A stretch of 7,892 nt of DNA from Spirochaetales bacterium (lineage in GTDB: Bacteria; Spirochaetota; Spirochaetia; SZUA-6; DRHE01): NCBI GenBank assembly GCA_011049745.1, contig DRHE01000360.1:1-7892 (forward strand), given 5' to 3'. Positions within the stretch are counted from its first letter, which is position 1. Each line of letters begins with the position of its first letter. Positions 1 through 5,576 of this stretch are shown here, piece after piece. Below the pieces are notes generated by a model that saw nothing but the letters and a program-made list of their open reading frames with translations, was not told the origin of the DNA and searched no databases. Both the position numbers and the translations under genes were made by a program.

Positions 1-102
1 AGCGTATTCGCTTCCCAGTGCATCGCCGTCAGGTGTTTCATGGGCGGTTAATATAAAGCGGTTATGTTCATTTATAAAATCAATAAGCGGGCCGAACTGC
101 AT
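1..102 (-). pseudogene. Duplicated, edge-truncated 5' fragment of nrnA
   Basis: On the minus strand an ATG at 102-100 opens 34 codons that repeat the start of the NrnA protein encoded from 382, including the HETPDGDALGSE metal-binding motif, and then run off the window. The two differing bases inside the frame change residues 2 (E to Q) and 6 (I to L). It lies within the inverted-repeat arm. It is probably not a real second gene but a fold-back artefact; if the repeat is genuine, it would be a second nrnA or its remnant. Nothing upstream on this strand looks like an independent promoter. Confidence 0.45.
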
Positions 103-117
103 TGACTTATCTTCCCT
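1..117. repeat. Left arm of a 117-bp inverted repeat (copy of 367-483)
   Basis: Read in reverse complement, bases 1-117 match 367-483 (position i pairs with 484-i). I count three mismatches, at 87, 99 and 114; the outer 86 bases are identical. Identity collapses after 117. The arm carries the first 34 codons of nrnA plus its upstream bases, on the opposite strand. It begins exactly at the window edge, so its true length is unknown. The mismatches cluster near the inner junction, where a short similar stretch (cttccctgtg against ctttccttgt) could have served as microhomology. A fold-back chimera is the likeliest cause; a genuine genomic inverted duplication is possible. Confidence 0.93.
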
Positions 118-377
118 GTGTCAGCGAAAGAGCAAAGAACAGCCAGAATATCGGGGAGCAGGTTTATATTGGTTCGAAAAATTCTAATAGCTGCAATCAA
201 GACTTCCCTGATCAAATCAACGGCGGTATAACGGTTGTAGGCATGGACGCCGAGATACCTAATAACTGCGTAATTGAAGCCGGATGCTTTGTAGCAGCAG
301 ATCTGCCTCATAATAAATTGAGGGATAAGCCAAGGCTTAAAAAGGGTTCCAGTATCTTTAAGGACAAGGAAAGATAA
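102..377 (+). CDS. Glucose-1-phosphate adenylyltransferase (GlgC)-like protein, C-terminal fragment
   Basis: The frame is open from base 87, after an in-frame TAA at 84-86, and ends at TAA 375-377. The first few codons, up to about base 117, belong to the inverted-repeat arm, so the TTG at 102 is not a natural start and the N-terminal catalytic part is missing. The rest resembles the left-handed beta-helix tail of ADP-glucose pyrophosphorylases: an IGEQVYIG turn, the FPDQINGGITVVG segment, EIPNNCVIEAGCFV, and a basic ending similar to the KSG-type tails of that family. The whole enzyme makes ADP-glucose from glucose-1-phosphate and ATP for glycogen synthesis. Full family members exceed 400 residues; about 88 native residues remain. 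Another hexose-phosphate nucleotidyltransferase cannot be excluded. It lies 4 nt before nrnA on the same strand. Confidence 0.7.
   Translation: MTYLPCVSERAKNSQNIGEQVYIGSKNSNSCNQDFPDQINGGITVVGMDAEIPNNCVIEAGCFVAADLPHNKLRDKPRLKKGSSIFKDKER
366..373 (+). promoter_or_regulatory. Ribosome binding site of nrnA
   Basis: AAGGAAAG lies inside the last codons of the GlgC-like frame, with 11 nt between AAGGA and the ATG at 382. It supports that start and suggests translation coupled to the gene before it. Confidence 0.6.
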
Positions 378-483
378 GTCAATGGAGTTCGGCCCGATTA
401 TTGATTTTATAAATGAACATAACCGCTTTATATTAACCGCCCATGAAACACCTGACGGCGATGCACTGGGAAGCGAATACGCT
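367..483. repeat. Right arm of the 117-bp inverted repeat
   Basis: This is the partner of bases 1-117, separated from it by a 249-nt spacer that encodes most of the GlgC-like tail. This copy is in natural context: it holds the end of the GlgC-like frame, part of the nrnA ribosome binding site, and the nrnA start continuing into a full-length gene. It is therefore the original, and the left arm is the copy. Confidence 0.93.
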
Positions 484-1365
484 CTCTTCCTGGCCCTGAG
501 CAAATTAGGTAAAAAAGTAAAAATATTCAATGCGGATCCGGCTCCGGAAAAGTTTTCATTCATCAAAACAGCTGCAAAAGCAGTGGTTTTAAAGGATCCT
601 GAACAAGTACCGAAAGATATCGATCAATATGTCTTGATAGTTCTGGATGTAAGTGATTTGAATAATATCGGCCAGATTGCGGATCTGATACTTCCCCGGG
701 TAAAAACCTGCTTTATCATTGATCATCATGAGAATGACAGCGATACCCTGGGTGGCAACCTTATTCAGAAGAGCGCCTCTTCAACCGCTGAGATCCTCTA
801 TCTGCTTTTCCGGGAAATGGAAATCGAGGTTGATCTGGAAATGGCCCAATCACTATATATGGCTATTGTATTTGATACCGGCTCCTTTATATATCCCAAG
901 ACCACGGCCATTACCTTTGAGATTGCCAGGGACCTGGTTACTAAAGGGGTCAATCCCAATTTCATATACGCCAATATTTATGAAAGCAATTCAATTTCTT
1001 CTCTGCTGCTCTTTTCCAATGTTCTGGCCACACTGGAATTAAAGCTGGATAATCATGTTGCTATTCAGACCATGACCAAGGAAATGATAATCGCCACCAA
1101 TGGTAAATATGAAGAGGCCGATCAGATCATTAATACACCCTTGAAGAGTGAAGAGATCAGGGTTTCTATTTTTTTTAAAGAAAATCCTGCGGGAATGAAA
1201 CGCTGCTCCATGCGCTCAAAGGGGAATATCAATGTAGCTGAGATTGCCCAGAGTTACGGCGGCGGCGGCCATAAAACCGCTGCCGGTTTCAAATGCAGGG
1301 ATTCATTTGAGCAAACCAAAATAGAGCTCTTAGAGAGGCTGAAAATCTACTTTCCCAAGGCTTAA
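382..1365 (+). CDS. nrnA: Bifunctional oligoribonuclease / pAp phosphatase NrnA (DHH-DHHA1)
   Basis: This 327-residue protein has the length and order of the NrnA family. The N-terminal DHH domain shows motif I HETPDGDALGS (H21, D25, D27), an Asp in VLDVSD (D89), the DHH triad FIIDHH (114-116), SASSTAEILY (131-140) and FDTGSF (D165). These Asp and His residues bind the two metal ions. The C-terminal DHHA1 domain carries the substrate-binding GGGGHKTAAGF (293-303). By family knowledge it degrades 2-5 nt RNAs in the cytoplasm, dephosphorylates 3'-phosphoadenosine 5'-phosphate, and stands in for Orn in bacteria lacking it; some relatives act on cyclic dinucleotide products such as pGpG or pApA. 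All motif residues look intact. The ATG start is supported by AAGGAAAG upstream. The stop is 2 nt before the lipoprotein start, suggesting one operon. Confidence 0.92.
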   Translation: MEFGPIIDFINEHNRFILTAHETPDGDALGSEYALFLALSKLGKKVKIFNADPAPEKFSFIKTAAKAVVLKDPEQVPKDIDQYVLIVLDVSDLNNIGQIADLILPRVKTCFIIDHHENDSDTLGGNLIQKSASSTAEILYLLFREMEIEVDLEMAQSLYMAIVFDTGSFIYPKTTAITFEIARDLVTKGVNPNFIYANIYESNSISSLLLFSNVLATLELKLDNHVAIQTMTKEMIIATNGKYEEADQIINTPLKSEEIRVSIFFKENPAGMKRCSMRSKGNINVAEIAQSYGGGGHKTAAGFKCRDSFEQTKIELLERLKIYFPKA

Positions 1366-1367
1366 TT

Positions 1368-2873
1368 GTGAAAAAAACAATATTATTAATCATCACCATC
1401 TTAATTGCAGCCGGGGGCTGCCGGGCGCCGGATCAGGAGAGCAGAATAAACGATGATCCCAAAAAAGTGATCCCTGACGTTAAACAGGACCCCTCGCAGG
1501 AACAAGGGATCTACATGACTGAAAACGGCTCAATCATCGCCATACAGGCTAAAATTCCTCTTGACCCCGATGAACAGCTCATTGAGGCGATAAATATTAA
1601 TTTAGATCTTGACAGCCATGATGAACAGATTCTCATTATAAAAAAGAAAGGGGAAGCCACTGAGCCCATCAAGATTGCCGTTGTCGATTTTGATACAATA
1701 CGCTCACGTTATCTCCGAAGCTGGGAAAGCCTTACCAATGCCACCAATATTCGCACCTTTAATATTACCCTCAAGGATGTGGTGGGCGATCATAGCCTGG
1801 AAATTATCTGCCGGGGCATCAACAGCATGGGCCGGTTGAGTCTTGATGTATTCAGAAAGACCCCCTCGCCTTCGGGAATGGGGCTTTACTTTGCGCCTAT
1901 CTGCCAGATCGTAGCTGATGGTTCAATTGAGATAGAAGAAATAGAGCGTTCGGAGGGCTATCAGTTAGGCCAGAAAAATGGACCGAGTTTTCCCATATTC
2001 GCCTATGTGAAGGACATAGAATCAGAAAATATTCTTGACTTAGTGAAGTACTCCTACTACTGGCAGTATAAGAAGAATAAATATATTCTTACTTCAAAAG
2101 AGAAAATTCCCGGTGAAGCGGTTGAGGAGAAACAGCTCGCCGAGCTCTTTGAGAGTAATTCTGTGGAGAGCTTTGAAGAGTATCTGGCTGGCCCCTGGTA
2201 TCTTTCCGGAAGGGAGAATGGTCAAGGTGAAGAGCTCATTCTCTTCAATCTCGCCGAAAGGAGCATTAGCATCTTCTCCGGAGATGTTCAGGAAATATAT
2301 ATCTGGAAAGATTCATTGCGCTATCTCACCAACCGACTGCTTATCTATACGGAGAATGAAAGTATTAATACTCTGAAAAAAAGAATAGATGTTCAGGCTA
2401 AAACCATCAACACCATTGAAATCATTATTCGCGGTAGTGAGCTCTGGGACAGCTTTAGAGGCAGTTACGTTAAGCTCAGCGAAGAGATGCAGCAGAGCCT
2501 GCTTGATAAACGGTTATCGGCAGCGGCCAAAGGTGATATCCGGCTTTCCGGACTATACCGTTCACCGGCAGGTGTTGAACTGATCTTTGCTCCTCCCCGT
2601 TTTACCTGGCTGGAGAAGGAAAGTGAATACTCCGGAGGATTCACTGTCTTCAATATCGGGGAGAATATCCTCTATTTGAAGGGTCTTAATCCCAAAGGTC
2701 TGACTACCGGGGATAAGATATTTGTCTTTGATTACTCGGAAAAAAGGGAGGATAACCGGCTGATCAAAACCCTGCTCCTTGTTCCCGCCGTGCTTACGGT
2801 GCATGGTGTGGAGAAGATTTCCGATTTACATACCCTCTTTGAACAGATAGAATTTCTGGAGGATCAAAATTGA
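1368..2873 (+). CDS. Predicted lipoprotein, beta-rich, function unknown
   Basis: I do not recognise a defined function. The GTG start at 1368, with AAGG about 7 nt upstream, gives a basic hydrophobic signal peptide ending in IAAGGC, so Cys18 is the likely lipidated residue. Residues 45-165 contain two acidic patches, N78-L-D-L-D-S-H-D-E and D137-V-V-G-D-H-S-L-E, each followed by a hydrophobic strand; these resemble degenerate FG-GAP/VCBS-type blades. Residues 271-380 and 390-480 look like two related beta-rich modules, opening with LAGPWYLSG and LSGLYRSPAG. The layout recalls spirochaetal proteins labelled pallilysin-related adhesin, whose namesake Tp0751 has a lipocalin-like fold; this is recalled resemblance, not an alignment. 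No HExxH protease motif is present. The stop overlaps the next start by 4 nt (TTGA), so it is probably coupled to the GAF membrane protein and placed on the periplasmic or outer surface. Confidence 0.72.
   Translation: MKKTILLIITILIAAGGCRAPDQESRINDDPKKVIPDVKQDPSQEQGIYMTENGSIIAIQAKIPLDPDEQLIEAININLDLDSHDEQILIIKKKGEATEPIKIAVVDFDTIRSRYLRSWESLTNATNIRTFNITLKDVVGDHSLEIICRGINSMGRLSLDVFRKTPSPSGMGLYFAPICQIVADGSIEIEEIERSEGYQLGQKNGPSFPIFAYVKDIESENILDLVKYSYYWQYKKNKYILTSKEKIPGEAVEEKQLAELFESNSVESFEEYLAGPWYLSGRENGQGEELILFNLAERSISIFSGDVQEIYIWKDSLRYLTNRLLIYTENESINTLKKRIDVQAKTINTIEIIIRGSELWDSFRGSYVKLSEEMQQSLLDKRLSAAAKGDIRLSGLYRSPAGVELIFAPPRFTWLEKESEYSGGFTVFNIGENILYLKGLNPKGLTTGDKIFVFDYSEKREDNRLIKTLLLVPAVLTVHGVEKISDLHTLFEQIEFLEDQN
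2858..2862 (+). promoter_or_regulatory. Ribosome binding site for the GAF membrane protein
   Basis: GGAGG lies inside the last codons of the lipoprotein gene, 7 nt before the TTG at 2870. It is the main reason to accept this non-ATG start, which overlaps the preceding TGA by 4 nt. Confidence 0.75.
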
Positions 2874-4108
2874 ACAACCAGGACTCACTGGCATTTTTAG
2901 GGGGAGCGCCGAGTACCATAGATTTCCGCGAAGAAACAATCCGCAATATCAAACTCATCATCAGGGTTCGCTGGTTTATCTCACCAGGTGTACTGTTGAT
3001 CCTGCTCCTGGCATCAAGCACCGGCCTCTCACGGCAGGAGTTCTTTTCCAGTGACCAGCTTATAGTCAATGGCACCAATACCCTGATTATACTGGGCTTC
3101 AACCTCGCTTATAGACTTATGGTAAGAAGGATTGAGAATGTAAGACCTTTAGTCTACTTTCAGCTTTTTATAGATGCACTCCATTTTACCCTTACTATCT
3201 ATAAGACCGGCGGCGTCACCAGTCCCTTAGCATTCCTCTATTTCGGAGTGATTTTTGCCGCCGCTCTTTTAGCTTCCGGCGCAGCCAGTTTCATTACCGC
3301 TGGAATTTCAACACTACTATTTTCCCTGATCATTATTCTGGAAAGATACAGTATATTGCCCCATCAGGACTATTTTCTTCCTCTCTCAGGCCTGCATAGC
3401 GCTTTTTCCTATCAGCTGCTCTCCTGGCTCTTTGTAATCTTTTCCTTCTTCATGATTGCTTTTTTAGCCTCTTTTTTAACCTGGGAAATACGCAGGAAAC
3501 AGGTCCGCCTGAAAGAGGCCAACACCACTCTGAATAAAAAGATACAAACCCTGCTCCTTTTATACCGTACGTCAAAAGCAATGAACACCTTTCAAAGCGT
3601 AGATAAAATAGCCGACTTTATGCTTGGCGAGCTTCTGGAATTTCTTAATTTAGACCGGGCGCTTCTCTACCTCAATGTTGATGACAGCTATCTGCACCTC
3701 TTCCAGGTTAAGAAACGAAACCTGCAATTCCCTGAACTTAGCTTATCCCAAAGCGCTTCTACCACGCAAGCAGAAACTGCCGACCTGAAAGTGGATATAC
3801 CCCTGGAAGAAGGCGCCGGATTAACAGCACAATGCGCCTTGAAACAGGAACCCTTCAATATCCATAATCCCGAAGAATCAGAGCTTATTAACCGTGAGCT
3901 TGCCAGAAAGATCGGCATGAATCCCTTTGCCCTGGCGCCACTGGTGGTGCGCAGCAAGCTGGTGGGGGTAATCGGTATTGACCGCAGTTATAAGAATGGC
4001 TGGATAACTGAGGATGAATTTCAAATTCTAATGGTATTCGCCAACCAGGCTGCCATCAGCCTGCAGGGGCTCTGGGCTGAAAGAGAGCTGTCAATCCGGG
4101 AAAAGTAA
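2870..4108 (+). CDS. Six-helix membrane sensor with C-terminal GAF domain, no output domain
   Basis: The 412-residue product has six probable membrane helices (about 36-50, 68-84, 95-111, 118-137, 139-157, 181-204). The segment YKTGGVTSPLAFLYFGVIFA resembles the membrane part of PilS/NtrB-like histidine kinases. A basic, probably coiled-coil helix (205-235) leads into a GAF domain (about 238-402) with LDRALLYL, APLVVRSKLVGVIGIDR and FANQAAISLQ. In most proteins of this plan, histidine kinase, GGDEF or phosphatase domains follow. Here the protein stops within ten residues of the last GAF helix, in what would be the signalling helix (AERELSIREK). No kinase sequence follows in any + frame, because the next DNA encodes the SPOR protein on the other strand. 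It may pass a signal to a partner protein or be a truncated kinase. The TTG start is backed by GGAGG 7 nt upstream and overlaps the lipoprotein stop. Confidence 0.8.
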   Translation: MNNQDSLAFLGGAPSTIDFREETIRNIKLIIRVRWFISPGVLLILLLASSTGLSRQEFFSSDQLIVNGTNTLIILGFNLAYRLMVRRIENVRPLVYFQLFIDALHFTLTIYKTGGVTSPLAFLYFGVIFAAALLASGAASFITAGISTLLFSLIIILERYSILPHQDYFLPLSGLHSAFSYQLLSWLFVIFSFFMIAFLASFLTWEIRRKQVRLKEANTTLNKKIQTLLLLYRTSKAMNTFQSVDKIADFMLGELLEFLNLDRALLYLNVDDSYLHLFQVKKRNLQFPELSLSQSASTTQAETADLKVDIPLEEGAGLTAQCALKQEPFNIHNPEESELINRELARKIGMNPFALAPLVVRSKLVGVIGIDRSYKNGWITEDEFQILMVFANQAAISLQGLWAERELSIREK

Positions 4109-5263
4109 GAACCCTTCAAAACCGGCATCTTTCAAATGCATAAGTACTTTTTGGGCCTCTTCCACCACCCTTGGGGGATCAACAACAACGCGGTAATAGA
4201 GGTTATCCTCCAGCTTAAAATCGACAATGTATGCTGCAAAACCGAGACCCTGTAAATCACTTGCCAGGTACTCGGCATTTTCCTTCATTCTAAAAGAACC
4301 TACCTGTACTAAAACCAGCTGCTCTTCAGATGAGACCGGGCCGGGCAAAGGCGCTTTCTTTTCTTCAGCAGTATCGGTCAGGCTGCCGCTTCCTAAAGTG
4401 CTGTGAAGCAGGCGCAGCGGCGAAAAAGCAAAAACCACCACTGCATCCACCCGGTTTTCCCATATAGCCTGTGCCAGAATATACTCCGGCGATCTCGGAA
4501 ACTTCAACCTTAGCTCCTCCAGAACCTCGGCGCCGTCGCTTCTTCTCTTCTCATTAATCAGAAGCTCAAAGAGAGCCAGCAGCGCTTCAGCCAGATAGTC
4601 GCTTTTAATTCTTAATGCAAGCAGTTCCCGAAGGGTCCTCTCGGCAGGAGCAATTTTATTTTGTAAGGTAAGTATACGCGCCTTCAGTATTCTGGAACGG
4701 ATAATGATATCTCTGTTGGCGCTAACCCCCTCTTTACCGCCGGACAGGGCAATAGCTGGGGCAATTCCATCCAGCACTTCCAAAGCTTTCTCCAGCTTGC
4801 CCTGCTCCACCAGCAAAGCCGCCAGGTTAAGCTTATACTGCGGCAAAGCAACGGTAGAGGACTCATAACCCCTCCACGCCGCTTCGATATTTCCCAACAG
4901 CTCCTGGAGCAGGGAAAGCCTGAGCGCTATCTTTCCAGCTTCGGCGGGCAGTGGATTTGAGCTCTCTCCCTGTTTTTTAATCTGATCCAGGGAGCTTTTT
5001 AGGAACTCAAGCAGTCTATTGGGATCCGGCTCAAGAGCTGAGGCGTGTAGAACAACCTCACCATATTGAGGTGAAGAGGTATTTGCCTTGAGCCACTGCC
5101 GGTAAGCAGTCAAAGCCGCTGCCGCTTTTCCCTGCTCCTCCAGGCTCTGTGCCTCCTCAAGGGAGGGCTCACCCTGAAGTATCAGCGGTGTCAGAAAGAG
5201 AATAAGCCAGAATAGAAAGAAGCGCTTTATTTCACCCCACGGTGGGCGGGAACTGTTCATCAT
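4091..5263 (-). CDS. Exported TPR-like protein with C-terminal SPOR domain
   Basis: The 390-residue protein starts with a basic N-terminus and a hydrophobic segment (14-30), either a signal peptide ending near LILQG or a signal anchor. Residues 33-270 are helical repeats of TPR character, for example EEQGKAAAALTAYRQWL (42-58) and LLVEQGKLEKALEVLDGI (150-167). A low-complexity linker (288-312) joins them to a SPOR domain (about 314-388): LVLVQVGSFRMKENAEYLAS, then GFAAYIVDF and YYRVVVDPP. SPOR domains bind denuded peptidoglycan glycan strands, usually at division sites, so a periplasmic envelope or cell-division role is inferred. The ATG at 5263 lies inside the LapA-like gene (32-nt overlap) with only a weak GGAAA before it; no better start follows before the signal segment. 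Its 3' end overlaps the convergent GAF gene by 18 nt. Confidence 0.85.
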   Translation of the reverse strand: MMNSSRPPWGEIKRFFLFWLILFLTPLILQGEPSLEEAQSLEEQGKAAAALTAYRQWLKANTSSPQYGEVVLHASALEPDPNRLLEFLKSSLDQIKKQGESSNPLPAEAGKIALRLSLLQELLGNIEAAWRGYESSTVALPQYKLNLAALLVEQGKLEKALEVLDGIAPAIALSGGKEGVSANRDIIIRSRILKARILTLQNKIAPAERTLRELLALRIKSDYLAEALLALFELLINEKRRSDGAEVLEELRLKFPRSPEYILAQAIWENRVDAVVVFAFSPLRLLHSTLGSGSLTDTAEEKKAPLPGPVSSEEQLVLVQVGSFRMKENAEYLASDLQGLGFAAYIVDFKLEDNLYYRVVVDPPRVVEEAQKVLMHLKDAGFEGFLLFPD

Positions 5264-5576
5264 TTTCCAAACCAGGTTCCGTGATCTGCTGAGTGGACTT
5301 CTTTTCCTTCTTTACCTTTTTTTCTTTCTTTACCTTCTTTTCCTTATTCTCCGCTTTTTCTTTCAACTTGCTCTTCTTGCGCATAGAAGCGCCAATAGTA
5401 AAGGGAATTATAAGCACGGCGCCGGCCAGGAAGGCAATCAGCAGGCTCAGGAATATCGGAACATCCTTAAAAATATAGAAACCTAAAGAAATATCAGCAC
5501 GGTGGTTCATGTTGAGGCTGGCAAAAAAAGCCACCAGAACCAGAACCAATAAAAAACCTATCATCTTCCAGGGCAT
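5232..5576 (-). CDS. LapA-like (DUF1049-type) two-helix membrane protein
   Basis: The 114-residue protein has helix 1 at about 5-20, a short polar stretch (NMNHRADISLGFYIFKDVP, 22-40), helix 2 at about 40-62, then a basic cytoplasmic tail. This plan and the N-x-N-x-x-x-x-x-S-x-G-F pattern between helices fit the LapA/DUF1049 family, whose best-studied member helps control LpxC turnover and LPS assembly in Escherichia coli. That role is not established for this lineage and the gene symbol is withheld. The tail (66-93) is a Lys/Glu-rich run with a hexapeptide repeated, unusual for the family. Its ATG immediately follows the miaB TAA and has a very good AAGGAG 6 nt upstream. It overlaps the SPOR gene start by 32 nt, so the three genes are probably translated together. 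Confidence 0.72.
   Translation of the reverse strand: MPWKMIGFLLVLVLVAFFASLNMNHRADISLGFYIFKDVPIFLSLLIAFLAGAVLIIPFTIGASMRKKSKLKEKAENKEKKVKKEKKVKKEKKSTQQITEPGLENDEQFPPTVG
5298..5351 (-). repeat. Three degenerate 18-nt direct repeats in the LapA-like gene
   Basis: Within the Lys/Glu-rich tail the codons encode ENKEKK (76-81) followed by VKKEKK twice (82-87, 88-93). The last two 18-nt units differ at only three bases, all synonymous third positions. On the + strand this is a long pyrimidine-rich tract. Such in-frame units can expand or contract by slippage without breaking the frame. Confidence 0.75.

Noticed and set aside
72..566. 164-codon minus-strand open frame across the left edge
   Set aside because: It reads antisense through the GlgC tail and the nrnA start and crosses the inverted repeat; its sequence shows no family features, while the + strand proteins do.
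719..1042. 107-codon + frame inside nrnA
   Set aside because: It is an out-of-frame shadow of the DHH domain, with proline- and tryptophan-rich nonsense composition.
1368..2873. Zinc metalloprotease activity of the lipoprotein (pallilysin-like)
   Set aside because: No HExxH motif is present; the only similar-looking stretch, SHDEQ, does not fit.
4112..4142. Possible terminator hairpin after the GAF gene
   Set aside because: Only about four base pairs (gcat/atgc) can form and no T-run follows; it also lies inside SPOR-domain codons.
4109..4400. A frameshifted kinase domain continuing the GAF protein
   Set aside because: Neither other + frame gives HisKA or HATPase-like sequence; the region codes convincingly for a SPOR domain on the minus strand.
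5295..5365. Pyrimidine-rich tract as a regulatory or triplex-forming element
   Set aside because: It is fully explained by Lys and Glu codons of the LapA-like tail on the minus strand.
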